64,000 bases of DNA from Cinclus cinclus (taxonomy: Eukaryota; Chordata; Aves; Passeriformes; Cinclidae), in contig NC_085059.1 of the NCBI RefSeq assembly GCF_963662255.1, positions 3,210,501 through 3,274,500 on the forward strand. The letters are read 5' to 3'. Position 1 is the stretch's first letter. Each line of letters opens with the position of its first letter. The notes under the pieces are model-generated. The model was not told the DNA's origin, did no database searches, and saw only the letters and a list, made by a program, of their open reading frames with translations. The translations under genes were made by a program, and so were the position numbers. Of this stretch, positions 46,128 through 57,709 are shown piece after piece.

Positions 46128-49100
46128 TTAAGAGCCAACAGGAAGTCACAAAGTTACGGAGGCTGCTAGATCACCTCCCCAAAAGAAAAAGCTGAAAAAG
46201 CTGTGGCTGCTGAGGAAGGGGAGGTGAAGCTTGTGTGGCAAGCTCAGAGCATATTCACAATGAATGAAAGGTGGAAGAGGGAGGGTGACTCTTCCTCAGG
46301 AAGTCTACTGATGGGACAAGGGGGAATGGGATCAAACGGAAAGAGAGTTGGAAGAGATTTGATGCTGGAAAGAAGTTCTTTAATCTGAGGCTGCTTGTCC
46401 CTGACACAGGGAGCTGTGCACATGTGGGTGCCCCATCCCCAGCAACATCCAAGGCCACATTGGACAGGGTTGAAGTGCTGGGAGCTTGCTCAGGTTGGAA
46501 CCAGATGATTTTTAGGGTCTCTTCCAAGCCAAACCACTCAAGGACTTCATGGTTCTATGGCGTCCATCTCCAAGAGAGGAGTGGCCCTGAAGCTTCTGTG
46601 ACATCACAGGGCCCAGAGTGCTGCAGGTGGAAGGTCCAGGGCCTGGAGACCAGCACAACAGACAGTTCACCTGCTGCCAGCACTCAGTTCTCCCCCACTC
46701 TTCGCTCTCTGCCACGGTGCCAAGATGTTCCTGCTGCCAGTACTCGCTTGTCCCCCGCTCTTCGTTCTCTGTCTTGGTGCTGAGCTGCTCCTGCTGCCGG
46801 GATTTTTCCTGCACTTCTACTGCACCATCAACACCAACAGCATGAGGGCTCCTGTCCCAGTGGAGGTACAGTGCCATCCCAGGGAGGGGGGCAGCCCGGA
46901 CTGCCAGGGCAGGCTGCAGCCCTGTGGGGATGGATGCTGGGGACAGGGACACCAAGTGACATTGTGCTGCCTCATGCAGACTGCCAGAGACACCATTGAG
47001 GATATGGAGGTGGATGGGCAGGATGACACCGAGCCCATGGAAGTGGACGAATATGATGAGACTGAGCCCATGGAAGTGGATGAGCAGGATGACACCGAGC
47101 CCATGGAAGTGGACGAATATGATGAGACTGAGCCCATGGAAGTGGATGAGCAGGATGACACCGAGCCCATGGAAGTGGATGAATATGATGAGACTGAGCC
47201 CATGGACGTCGATGAGAAGGACAAGGAAGAGCCCGTGATCCTGGCATGAGGATGGAGCCCCAGGAGCAGGACAACCTGATGCTCCCCTGCCCTGCCCACA
47301 GGCAGTGCCCAGCCTGGGGCGGGGCTGGCTGGCTCTCCTCAGGGACATGGTGCTCAAGGAAGTCCTGCTCTGCTGCTTCCTTCCTTCCTTCCTTCCTTCC
47401 TTCCTTCCCTCCCAAACTGACAGGGATAATGGGCATCGATAGGGCCCCACTGTAAATATGTTCAGCATGTTCGAGGCTTTTGTTTATAGGAACAATTTGA
47501 AGATTGTTATCCTAAAGTTCCCAGAATGTTAATCTATAGCTTCTAGATTTTTACAGTATAAGTCCCAGATTGTTACCAGTATAGTCTTCCTTGTAAATAT
47601 GTTCTAGAGACTGTTGTTGTTGTTGTTAGAAGTAAATATGTTCTTCAAATGTTTGGCTGAACTTTGTTCAATAAATACTATTTCTTATTAAAACCTCGCC
47701 TCTCTTTGCAATTCCTTTGGGCAACCTTTGCACAGTGCTGGTTTCCACTTGCTCATGGTTCCTGGGGTTGCAGGTCCCTGGGGGTGCTGGCACAGCCAGC
47801 CCTGGCTGGGGGTCCCTGTGCAGGGGGGTCCCACTGAGCCAGCACTGCTGTTCCTGGGGCACAGCAGTGTCCCCGAGGGCAAAGCTGTCACCAGCAGAGA
47901 GGGAGCTCTGACAGCAGCAGGCCCTGCAGCAACGCCACCAAAGCAAAGGAAACCTCCTGACACCCTTCCTGCTGCGGCCACAGGGACTCCTGGGCAGGAG
48001 CCAGCATCAGGCACAGGGATGCAACATCCACCTCCATGCTCTGAAGGTCTCGACAGCCTTGGCAAGTCTGGGACCTGCACCCGGGCTGCTGCAGGGGCTG
48101 ATGTTTAAGGCTTGCAGCCTCCAAAGCCTCTGGGCTTTGCTTCCCCCGCTGCCTTCCATTGCCCTGTGCCCAGGATCCTCACCCTGCCCGTGTTCCTGCT
48201 GCTGCCAGCAGCCCCCAGAGCCCCTCACTCCCTGAGCATCCCCATCACAGGGAGCACTGGCAAATTCCACACGCTTCACAAAGCAAACTCCCCCACAGTA
48301 ACCAAACCACTCTTTGGTCAGAGGGTGCCAAGGGGAAGCTCAGCACCAGCTGCTGTTTAAAGCATGCTTTCAAAAGTGGCTTCAGGCACTCTGGCAGTGC
48401 CTGCTGCGCAGCTGAGGCTGTGGGGACACAGCACTGGCTCAGGCCAGCCCTCAGCCCCTCACAGCTCATGCCAAGGGCCCAGCTCACAAAGCAGTTTCAC
48501 ACCACTTGCTGCAGCTATTTCAAAGGCCTAAATGTCATTCGCAGGAGCCATTTAGTTGCCAACTCAGTGTCCGTGTCCTGGCACGAGAAGCCACCAAGGG
48601 GCCTCTGCATGTGCACTCAGGGCACTTCCACTGCCATCCCAAAGGGATCGCAAAGGACAGGGCTCTTCTATCAGCACTGCTGAGCTCCTCACGCAGCATT
48701 GAAGTCTCAGGAAGAGACAAGAATTGAGTGCACCAGGGAAGCTGGCCTCGAAGAAAAGGCATCAATCCCACGGCCCACCCAAGCCAACGGCCTGCATGTC
48801 TGTACCTCCTCCTCCTTCTCTCTTCTCTGCTGTCACTTTGCCCCTTCTCTCTGTCCGGGACCTTGGCCTCTCAGACAAATAAAAGATGTGCATCCACACC
48901 TAGGCACGGCATAGATGTCTTACACAACTGTCCCTTCTTCCCCGACAGCTGCAAATCCTACAGCTGCCAGACCTCATCCCTTGCTCCTAGAAAGGGAGAC
49001 AAGACTTTCCATTCTAATCCATTGCCCAGCCCTAAGTCAACGACACAGTCAGTAGAAATAGCTGTGGAATCCCCAGCAGGAACCTGCCAGAAGAGCTACA

Positions 49101-50879
49101 GCTGTGGAGGGGGAAGCAGCAAACTCCCACCCCCAACACTGCTTTGGACTCCTTACCAGCTAAAACATATCCCACTCCTGCCACTTTTTCCATTTTTTGT
49201 TAACCACAACTACCATCAATTTAAATCCATTGAAAACAAGATCACAGGAGGGGTTGCGTGGAAAGGAACCTTCAATCCCACCCAGTGCAAGCTTTGCCAT
49301 GGCAGGGACACCTGCCACTGTCCCACGCTGCTCCAGCCTGGCCTTGGGCACTGCCAGGGATCCAGGGGCAGCCACAGCTGCTCTGGGCACCCTGTGCCAG
49401 CCCTGCCCATCCTGCCAGGGAACACTTCCTGACCCATATCCCATCTGCAGCTGCTCCCAGTGCCAACACGTGTCACTGCATGGCCTTGGGATGATGGATC
49501 AAGAGAAAGCCCCAAGCTTTGAGCAGAGTTCCCAGTGCCTGTGCTGGGGACGGGCCACCCACCTGCCCCTCAAGCACTCAGCTGCCTCGCAGCCAGATGG
49601 AGTGTCCAACGGGTAAAGCACTCCCAGAGGATCAAACCCTGGTCACTGCACCAATGACAAGGTCTTTATTGGGAAAAGAAATGTCGAAGCACTGCGACAT
49701 TTCTTTTCCAAGCAGGAGACGCTGATCCTGTGCCGGCAGCGCAGGGATGCTGTTATTGCTGGTCCTCTTTTCATGCCTTTATCAGCTGCAGGGGCACCAG
49801 GACAGGCTGTGGTCTCCCAGGGCAGCTCTGAGTGACACTGCTGTCCCCACCAGCTGTCCCCAGCCCTGGGTGCTGCCACGTGCCCCAGCCTCTGCAGCCC
49901 AAAGCACCTGGAGATCCCCCCGAGCATCAGCGATCAGGGCCGCTGCAATCAGCCTGCTGACACAAAACCTCAAGTGCTGCCACAAGAAAAGCAGCTGATT
50001 CATTGATACCTCGGAATTTCATGTCTCAATGCAAGGACAGGAAGCACCCCTATGCCACCAAATCCTTGCTAAGGGCTTGCAAGCCTCAACGCGGAGATTT
50101 CAGCGTTGGACACGCAGTCAGGGCAAGGGTAAATCCACACAGAAATGACTCAGAAATTCCAAAACACACATCATGTTGGTCTTGATGCCTTGCTTGTTGG
50201 CTCAAGGGCTGTTTCCGTGGGCCACGCTTGCACAGAAAGAAAGGAAGTGCAGCTGCTGAGGAACATCTCCATGCCCTCAGCAGGTTTTGGTGCCTTTGCT
50301 GCAGGGCCGCTCCTGTCAGAGCCCCCTCTCTGCTGCTGACACCTTTGCTCCTGGGGACACCAGCCCAGGAACACCAGCAGGGCCCAGGGTTGGCTCAGGG
50401 GGACCCCCCTGTACACAGGGACTCCCAGCCCCGTGGCTGTGCCAGCACCCCCAGAAACACCAAGATCTGGCAGCACTTTGCTCCGCTGCTCTTTCCGCAC
50501 ACGGAACCATCTCCTTCCTTTGCCATCCCAGGAAAATTCAACCTCTACCTCAGCCAAAGATCATTTCCTACACATGCCTGATCAGAAATGTTCTTCTGCA
50601 CTTCCTCCACCAAAACCACCCCCGCATGCCCACAAGACATTCCAGGGCCATCGGGAAACCCTCCACAAACACTGCGCAGGCACCCAGGACCACGGGCTTT
50701 CCATCTCTGCCATTCAGGCTCCCTGCGCTGCTCCTGGTCATTTTCTCCTCCTCTCTCCATAACTTTGGGAACCACAGAGCTCCCAGGCTTTGGCAATTCC
50801 CAAGGCCACTGCCATCCTTGACTTCTTGGACACCCCCAGGGCTGTGGACAGACACCCCTGTGTTTTCCCGCAGAAGATG
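46128..50879 (+). repeat. Array unit U9 (type C)
   Basis: CR1 (+) 46307-46565; gene 46725-47249; CCTT tract 47376-47413; AATAAA 47670-47675; CR1 (-) 49252-49432; hairpin 49672-49709 with a changed loop (aagcactg) and an intact stem. From about 47680 to the end no gene is supported. Confidence 0.9.
46725..47249 (+). CDS. Acidic-repeat protein, U9 copy (6 repeats)
   Basis: Intron 46866-46979; 136 residues spliced, 174 unspliced. It has the C-type Arg41 and Gly changes and Phe27 as in U3. The intron has a private ccc to cac change. GAC rather than GAT at the last MDVDE codon is silent relative to U3. Confidence 0.65.
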   Translation: MFLLPVLACPPLFVLCLGAELLLLPGFFLHFYCTINTNSMRAPVPVEVQCHPREGGSPDCQGRLQPCGDGCWGQGHQVTLCCLMQTARDTIEDMEVDGQDDTEPMEVDEYDETEPMEVDEQDDTEPMEVDEYDETEPMEVDEQDDTEPMEVDEYDETEPMDVDEKDKEEPVILA

Positions 50880-51476
50880 TTAAGAGCCAACAGGAAGTCA
50901 CAAAGTTACGGAGGCTGCTAGATCACCTCCCCAAAAGAAAAAGCTGAAAAAGCTGTGGCTGCTGAGGAAGGGGAGGTGAAGCTTGTGTGGCAAGCTCAGA
51001 GCACATTCACAGTGAATGAAAGGTGGAAGAGGGAGGGTGACTCTTCCTCAGGAAGTCTACCGATGGGACAAGGGGGAATGGGATCAAACGGAAAGACAGT
51101 TGGAAGAGATCTGATGCTGGAAAGAAGTTCTTTAATCTGAGGCTGCTTGTCCCTGACACAGGGAGCTGTGCACATGTGGGTGCCCCATCCCCAGCAACAT
51201 CCAAGGCCACATTGGACAGGGTTGAAGTGCTGGGAGCTTGCTCAGGTTGGAACCAGATGATTTTTAGGGTCTCTTCCAAGCCAAACCACTCAAGGACTTC
51301 ATGGTTCTATGGCGTCCATCTCCAAGAGAGGAGTGGCCCTGAAGCTTCTGTGACATCACAGGGCCCAGAGTGCTGCAGGTGGAAGGTCCAGGGCCTGGAG
51401 ACCAGCACAACAGACAGTTCACCTGCTGCCAGCACTCAGTTCTCCCCCACTCTTCGCTCTCTGCCACGGTGCCAAG

Positions 51477-52001
51477 ATGTTCCTGCTGCCAGTACTCGCT
51501 TGTCCCCCGCTCTTCGTTCTCTGTCTTGGTGCTGAGCTGCTCCTGCTGCCGGGACTTTTCCTGCACTTCTACTGGAGCATCAACACCAACAGCATGAGCG
51601 CTCCTGTCCCAGTGGAGGTACAGTGCCATCCCAGGGAGGGGGGCAGCCCGGACTGCCAGGGCAGGCTGCAGCCCTGTGGGGATGGATGCTGGGGACAGGG
51701 ACCCCAAGTGACATTGTGCTGTCTCATGCAGACTGCCAGAGACACCATTGAGGATATGGAGGTGGATGAGCAGGATGACACCGAGCCCATGGAAGTGGAT
51801 GAATATGATGAGACTGAGCCCATGGAAGTGGATGAGCAGGATGACACCGAGCCCATGGAAGTGGACGAATATGATGAGACTGAGCCCATGGAAGTGGATG
51901 AACAGGATGACACCGAGCCCATGGAAGTAGATGAATATGATGAGACTGAGCCCATGGACGTCGATGAGAAGGACAAAGAAGAGCCCGTGATCCTGGCATG
52001 A
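51477..52001 (+). CDS. Acidic-repeat protein, U10 copy (6 repeats)
   Basis: Intron 51618-51731; 136 residues spliced, 174 unspliced. It has a private two-residue change in exon 1 (Cys33-Thr34 to Trp-Ser) at the end of the hydrophobic segment, removing a cysteine kept in all other copies. The acidic exon follows U4 (GAACAG in the fifth repeat). Confidence 0.65.
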   Translation: MFLLPVLACPPLFVLCLGAELLLLPGLFLHFYWSINTNSMSAPVPVEVQCHPREGGSPDCQGRLQPCGDGCWGQGPQVTLCCLMQTARDTIEDMEVDEQDDTEPMEVDEYDETEPMEVDEQDDTEPMEVDEYDETEPMEVDEQDDTEPMEVDEYDETEPMDVDEKDKEEPVILA

Positions 52002-52127
52002 GGATGGAGCCCCAGGAGCAGGACAACCTGATGCTCCCCTGCCCTGCCCACAGGCAGTGCCCAGCCTGGGGCGGGGCTGGCTGGCTCTCCTCAGGGACAT
52101 GGTGCTCAAGGAAGTCCTGCTCTGCTG

Positions 52128-52545
52128 CTTCCTTCCTTCCTTCCTTCCTTCCTTCCTTCCTTCCTTCCTTCCTTCCTTCCTTCCTTCCCTCCTTCCTTCC
52201 TTCCTTCCTTCCTTCCTTCCTTCCCTCCTTCCTTCCTTCCTTCCTTCCTTCCTTCCTTCCTTCCTTCCTTCCTTCCTTCCTTCCTTCCTTCCTTCCTTCC
52301 TTCCTTCCTTTCTTCCTCCCTTCCTTCCTTCCTTCCTTCCTTCCTTCCTTCCTTCCTTCCTTCCTTCCTTCCTTCCTTCCTTCCTTCCTTCCTTCCTTCC
52401 TTCCTTCCTTCCTTCCTTCCCTCCTTCCTTCCCTCCTTCCTTCCTTCCTTCCTTCCTTCCTTCCTTCCTTCCTTCCTTCCTTCCTTCCTTCCTTCCTTCC
52501 TTCCTTCCTTCCTTCCTTCCTTCCTTCCTTCCTTCCTTCCCTCCC
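52128..52545 (+). repeat. Expanded CCTT (GGAA on -) tract, 418 bp, U10
   Basis: Much more uniform than the U1 and U4 tracts, with only a few ccctcc or tttcttcctcc interruptions and none of their marker blocks. This suggests an independent or younger expansion at the same spot. Confidence 0.97.
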
Positions 52546-53069
52546 AGACTGACAGGGATAATGGGCATCGATAGGGCCCCGCTGTAAATATGTTCAGCAT
52601 GTTCGAGCCTTTTTTTATAGGAACAATTTCAAGATTGTTAGCCTAAAGGTCCCAGAATGTTAATCTATAGCTTCTAGATTTTTACAGTATAAGTCCCAGA
52701 TTGTTAACAGTATAGTCTTCCTTGTAAATATGTTCTAGAGACTGTTGTTGTTGTTGTTAGAAGTAAATATGTTCTTCAAATGTTTGGCTGAACTTTGTTC
52801 AATAAATACTATTTCTTATTAAAACCTCGCCTCTCTTTGCAATTCCTTTGGGCGACGTTTGCACAGTGCTGGTTTCCACTTGCTCATGGTTCCTGGGGCT
52901 GCAGGTCCCTGGGGGTGCTGGCACAGCCAGCCCTGGCTGGGGCTCCCCGTGCAGGGGGGTCCCACTGAGCCAGCACTGCTGTTCCTGGAGCACAGCAGTG
53001 TCCCCAAGGGCAAAGCTCTCACCAGCAGAGAGGGAGCTCTGACAGCAGCAGGCCCTGCAGCAACGCCGC

Positions 53070-53692
53070 TGTGGGAATCGAGCTGGCTGACATCCAAAGC
53101 CAGACCAGTGTTTTTGATGCGTTGCCCCTTGGCCCCAGACCTTGGAGGGCATTTGTTTAAGTTTATAACAATTTCTAGGAAAGTTGTCAAAGGTTTTAAA
53201 AATGTTCCTGGTCAAGCTTTATAATCCTCATTTCCCATTGATTGCCTCTATTCCCAGTTATGTCATCCCTTTTCTCTTCCCAGTTCTGGAAAGTTCTTGT
53301 ATCCTTGTACCCCCATTGGTTTATGTTCACCGCATTGTTCCACCCATCCTACCTTACTGGCTACTGCCCCATATTACTCTTCCCTTGCTCCACTTTTCCC
53401 TTTACCCATTGGATTATCATCCTGGACCCACCTCTCATCATCCCTTATAAATACCCTGGATTTTCCCTCAGCCTTGTCTTCTACCCTTTGCTCTTATAGT
53501 GTGTGCACGTGTTTTGGGCCTTGTCCCGCATTTTCTTTTATGATTATTAAAGTCTTTAGTTGCAGAGTTGTGGTGTGGACCCGTTCCACATTTTGCCACC
53601 TTATCCCTGATATCAGGGAAACTTTAGAGGTTGGTCGGGGAGACTGCCCTCGAGTCTCGCGCCTTAAGTATTGAAAAACAAAAACCCCGACA
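53070..53692 (+). repeat. 5' LTR of ERV copy 2 (623 bp)
   Basis: TGTGGG...CCCGACA ends; TATA box TATAAATA at 53446-53453; ATTAAA poly(A) signal about 95 bp further on. It is clearly more diverged from the 3' LTR of its own provirus than the 3' LTRs of copies 1 and 2 are from each other. Confidence 0.95.
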
Positions 53693-53694
53693 GG

Positions 53695-53712
53695 TGGCCC
53701 CTGAACAGGGAC
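53695..53712 (+). other. Primer binding site, lysine-tRNA-like
   Basis: TGGCCCCTGAACAGGGAC lies two bases after the LTR end. It matches the usual tRNA-Lys3 primer-site pattern at 16 of 18 positions. Alpharetroviruses of the leukosis group use tRNA-Trp, so this points to a different primer; the tRNA assignment is tentative. Confidence 0.7.
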
Positions 53713-53986
53713 CCTGATATTCAGGGCACCTTGTTGCAGAGGTAGGACTGTGTCCCCGGGAGTGTGGCTGTGCCGGGGCCCGGCGGAGTTGTCGGCGAAG
53801 AGGGACCTCGTCTGGACACCCGGGGAGCCAGCGAGGGACGTCAACAGAAGCACCTGCAGAATACAGGTGTGTTTGGGGCACCCGACATAATATAGCCCTC
53901 TTCGCTGCCCTGTTTTAAAATACGGGTCCTAGTCTTGGCTAGGGGCGTCTCGGCAGCTAGATCCCCTAAGGAGGATTCGAAGGAAG
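53713..53986 (+). other. ERV copy 2 leader between primer site and gag
   Basis: A GC-rich, non-coding stretch of 274 bp. A CAG|GTGTGT at 53864-53872 is a candidate splice donor for the env mRNA. RNA-packaging signals would lie here but cannot be recognised by eye. Confidence 0.5.
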
Positions 53987-55435
53987 ATGGTTGGACAAAT
54001 GTCAAGCGTAGAGAGGAACGTATATGGACGTTTTAAGTTAATTCTTTTAAGTACCACTAAGGACTTTTCAAAAAAAGAACTGAAAAAATTTGTAAAGTGG
54101 GTTTGTAAAAACTTCCCCAACACCCCGAGTGAAGAAATGATGAATACTGCCTTTTGGGACTCGGTGGGGAACAAAATTTATCACTTGTCTGGAAAATGGG
54201 ACCCCGAGGCACCCTGCATGCTCCCTCTTTTCCACCTTATCCTGGAAACCCTGCACCAATCCCAGCTTCGATTACCCAGCTCGTCGGTTCCTCCTAACCC
54301 TTCTCCAAAGCAGCCTGTTCTCTCCCTGTCTCCTGTGACTGACCCTCCAGCTGAGATCCCCGATGGCAGCGCGCGGGCCGTCGTGGATCTCCCCCCTTCC
54401 ATCCCTCTGGTGTCCTCATGTGTTCGTCCCGCTCACCCTCCTAACGACAGCTCTTGCCCCATCGGCTGCCCTGCCACAAACGGGGGCCATTTTGGAATTA
54501 CCACTAACACCTTCTGTCAAAGTCTGCGTTCCTCGGCTATTCCCGCCTCTAGCTCTGCCTTCCAGCCCGCCCTCGCTCCCTCACGGCCCGCCCACCACCC
54601 TCAGGGGCCGCCCACTCCTGCCCCTGCCGGAACTGGCGCTGAGTGCTCCTCCTCCCGGAAGGAGACCGGAACTGCCCTTCAGGCACTTCCGGAAGAGCCT
54701 GCCTCCAAAATGGCTGCGCCCATAGCTGAAGCTTGCAAATCTTACCGGCAGCTTAACACTAATGTAAATGTTATTGCTCCACTTTGTTCATCTTCCTCCG
54801 GAGAGAACTCGAGCTCTAGTGACTCTGAGGAGTCTTCACCTTGCCCTCTAACCCCTAAAAACCCTTGGGAGAGGATCCGGAAAGCTGCTATAAAAGAAGG
54901 AAACTGGCAGATAGCAGCTAAGTTCAATGCATTCCCAGTGAGGTACCACAGGGGGAGGGGAGGTGCACCAAGATGGGAGCCTATGACATATGGGGAAGTA
55001 AAAGAACTGTGTCGGGCAGCCAAGGACCATGGGAGGGGATGCCCATATTTTAATAATCTTGTTCGGGCCACCTTCACAGCACATGTACTGACCCCCCATG
55101 ACTTAAAATATATAATGACTATGTTGTTGTCTCCCCCTGAGTATACCTTGTGGGAAGGGGGATGGAAACACATGCTCCAAGGATTCCTGACTGACTGCGT
55201 GAACGATCCAGCCAGAGCAGCATTAACAATGGACCACCTAGCCGGGGAAGGACAATTTACCCAACCTGAGGAGCAAGCTGCAGCAGCCCCCAGGCAAGTA
55301 CTTGATGAAATTAAAACTCTTGCTAGGAAGGCACTAGTCCAGGTGCCAGATGGCAGCACACCTAACTTGGAGTACACTAATATTAAGCAAGAGCCCGGAG
55401 AAACATACATGAAATTTATTGACAGGTTAAAATAA
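53987..55435 (+). pseudogene. ERV copy 2 gag, matrix and most of capsid, ended by an in-frame stop
   Basis: The start codon has good context. Residues 1 to about 90 form a betaretrovirus-like matrix domain, but the second residue is Val, so no N-terminal myristoylation is expected. A proline/serine-rich linker (about 90-260) follows, then a serine/glutamate patch, then capsid from about NPWERIRKA. The major homology region sits at the end (IKQEPGETYMKFIDRL). Reading stops at TAA 55433-55435, directly after that region; the same frame continues open for another 410 codons, so the TAA is a nonsense lesion within capsid. Gag would form the viral core. ERV copy 1 does not reach this region. Confidence 0.88.
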
Positions 55436-56665
55436 GCATTGGAAAAACAGGTTCCTGATGACAAAACCAGGAATACATTGTTAGAGACATTGGCGGTAGC
55501 TAATGCTGACTCTGAATGTCGGAAGGTACTGCGCGCTCTGCCACGAGAACCCCCACCGATGCTCCTCCAGATGATCGAGGCATGTAACCGTCTCGGGACG
55601 GTGGAGCATGTGGCAGCAGTACAAGCCCAGGCCATCGGACAGGGAGTTGCAAGAGCACTGGTTGCTGCACATTTTCCTTTGAAGTCGCCCCAAACGCAGT
55701 GCCAGTCTACATGTTTTCAGTGTGGCCAGCAAGGACACTTGCGAAAAGACTGTCCACAAAGGAAAGGGAGGTACCCAGTTGTTAGTAAAAATCAACCTCA
55801 GGCTAAACAGTTTTCCTTTAAAAGTAATTTTCCTAGGCAGCCGTCAAAAAACTTCCATCAGAGCGCAAGTCGGCCTTGCGCTATGACAAGAAATCCACAA
55901 GCCGAAGATACTGATGGCTGCGGAGAATCAGAACATTCTAACCACCACTACAGGCCCTGTGGCTCCAAACTCCAGCAGCTCATCTCAGGACTACCAGCAA
56001 CAATTCCACCAGGTGCCCGGCTGGAGTTGGTGAGTGCTAAACCTGTAGTGCTGACTGACTGTTCCACACATTCAGTTTCAACAGGACAACTTGGGCTTGA
56101 AGATCGGCCCCACCAAGTGTTAATTTTAGGCAACTGTAGATCAAAGACTGAGGGATTTTTTGTCCTTCCTTCCGTATTGTCTGTTACATCTTCCCAGGAA
56201 ATGACTGTTTTAGCCCTAAGCCCTGACCCTCCTTGCTTTATTCCCGAAGGACTGCCTATAGCCCAAGCGATTATGTTGCCAGATGAAACGGAGGAAGAGG
56301 ATTCAGAATCCTTTGTCATGTGGACCCAGGTTATAAGTAAGGACAGGCCTAAAATAACCTGTATCCTAGAGGCTAATGGACAGAGGGTAACTCTTAAGGG
56401 AACTGTTGACACTGGATCGGACGTTACTGTAATTTCTACCTCAAGATGGCCCTCAGGGTGGGCACTTACACCAGCTTCTGGAGTCCTTATGGGGATTGGA
56501 GGGGAAAGCACTAGTCTGAAAAGTATGAATTTGATCAAGATAGAGGGACTTAAGGTTCGTGTTGCCACCACCAGACCCTTCATAGTGAAAACACGAACGC
56601 CTGTCGTCCTGTGGGGAAGGGATATTTTGACTGAATGGGGAGCGCGTTTGGAAATGGATTTTTAA
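55436..56665 (+). pseudogene. ERV copy 2 end of capsid, nucleocapsid, dUTPase-like segment and protease in one frame
   Basis: Beyond the stop the frame gives the C-terminal capsid helices, a single zinc knuckle (C-x2-C-x4-H-x4-C, 55712-55753), a basic linker, a dUTPase-like segment (about 55990-56300, ending IPEGLPIAQ) and an aspartic protease with DTGSD at 56408-56422 and GRDIL near the end. NC and protease are joined without a frameshift, unlike betaretroviruses. The dUTPase-like segment lacks a recognisable active-site set, so it may be degenerate; that call rests on the end motif and the position before protease. Confidence 0.85.
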
Positions 56666-57504
56666 TTGGGGTCATTGAAGAGCGTGGCACCTTGAAAATA
56701 ACTTGGAAAGATAATACCCCTATCTGGGTAGATCAATGGCCCCTAAATGAGAAAAAACTAGCCGCGCTGCAATCCCTGATATCAGAACAACTTCAAAAAG
56801 GACACATAACATTCACCACCAGGCCCTGGAACACCCCCATTTTTGTCATCCAAAAACCACGCAGTGACAAATGGCGACTCCTCCATGATCTCCGGAAAAT
56901 AAATGAGGTCATAGAGGACATGGGTGCACTTCAGCCAGGTCTTCCTTCTCCGGCTATGGTCCCTAAAGACTGGTACCTAACAATTATTGACCTTAAAGAC
57001 TGTTTCTTTGACATTCCATTACACCCTGATGATGCTCCATGTTTTGCCTTTTCCATCCCATCAATCAACAGGGAAGCACCCCTTCAGCGATTCCATTGGG
57101 TGGTCTTACCTCAAGGAATGAAAAACAGTCCAACAATATGTCAGTGGTTTGTGGCTAAGATACTAACCCCTGTTTGTAAAGTTCATCCACAGGTGTTGAT
57201 ACTTCACTATATGGATGATATCCTGTTAGCTGCCAAAGATACTGTCACACTGGACACTGCAGTGAAGGATACCATCTCAGCAGTCCAAAAAGCTGGATTA
57301 ACTGTTTCAGAAGAAAAGGTGCAGCAAATGCAGCCTTGGATGTATTTGGGTTATAAAATTTCGTCACGAACTATAAAGCCACAACTGCTCCAGCCGGAAG
57401 AGAACCCACAAACATTACATGACATGCAGAGGTTGCTTGGTGCTATCACTTGGGTGAGACCCTTATTGGGGATTACAAATCAAGACTTATTTGACATTAT
57501 TTGA
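56635..57504 (+). pseudogene. ERV copy 2 pol, reverse transcriptase palm and fingers
   Basis: YMDD lies at 57208-57219, with the same fingers and palm motifs as copy 1; six residue differences from copy 1 were counted over 289 codons. It ends through the same 10-bp duplication (ttatttgac at 57487-57495 and 57497-57505). The start codon is only the first ATG of the frame. Confidence 0.9.
56656..56662 (+). other. Candidate -1 frameshift heptamer GGATTTT between pro and pol (ERV copy 2)
   Basis: Same arrangement as copy 1: the heptamer abuts the pro stop at 56663-56665 and the pol frame is open across it. Confidence 0.5.
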
Positions 57505-57676
57505 CCTCCTGAAGGAAGATTTGGCCCCAAACTCCCCGAGACACTTGACAGAGGAAGCAAGACACGCCTTGAATAAAGTGTCTTTTGCAATACAAACCCG
57601 GCAAGCACACCGGATGGACCCTATGTTGCCTTTCCTATTAGTGGTTCTGGGGAGGGGTCCTCAACTTCATGCCTGA
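57491..57676 (+). pseudogene. ERV copy 2 pol, RT thumb/connection fragment
   Basis: Continuation after the duplication, ended by the same in-frame TGA as copy 1 (57674-57676). The next pol fragment is in the same frame. Confidence 0.75.
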
Positions 57677-57709
57677 ATTTTTCGCTGGGATCCTGAGTTA
57701 CCTGGTCCT

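Larger units (their letters stand above)
36581..50879 (+). repeat. Higher-order repeat 3 (U7-U8-U9)
   Basis: Third A-B-C set, 14,299 bp, more diverged from the other two. U7 is a mosaic: its first 0.8 kb follows U4, while its intron and 3' UTR follow the B type (for example ttctgcatg and aaaaattagaag just after the CCTT tract). It lacks a long CCTT tract. Confidence 0.75.
5133..53069 (+). repeat. Tandem gene array, units U1 to U10, three-unit higher-order repeat
   Basis: Ten head-to-tail units start at 5133, 11423, 16164, 20917, 27153, 31828, 36581, 41322, 46128 and 50880. Full lengths are 6290, 4741, 4753, 6236, 4675, 4753, 4741, 4806 and 4752 bp; U10 stops after 2190 bp at the ERV. Length differences come mainly from the CCTT tract and the acidic 66-bp repeat. 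Type-specific variants recur every third unit. B units (U2, U5, U8) have gccagccctcag before the gene. C units (U3, U6, U9) have cacaatgaatg at the unit start and GGG for GAG (Glu to Gly) in the acidic exon. A units are U1, U4, U7 and U10. U11 after the second ERV continues the array. Confidence 0.95.
50880..53069 (+). repeat. Array unit U10 (type A), truncated by ERV copy 2
   Basis: CR1 (+) 51059-51317; gene 51477-52001; CCTT tract 52128-52545; AATAAA 52801-52806. The unit breaks off at the end of the left inverted arm (gcaacgccgc), where the provirus begins. The rest of a normal unit, about 2.9 kb including CR1 (-), hairpin and right arm, is absent; after the provirus the sequence resumes at the start of U11. 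Confidence 0.9.

Noticed and set aside
54363..54725. 120-codon frame within gag in another frame
   Set aside because: A shadow of the proline-rich part of gag, a composition effect.
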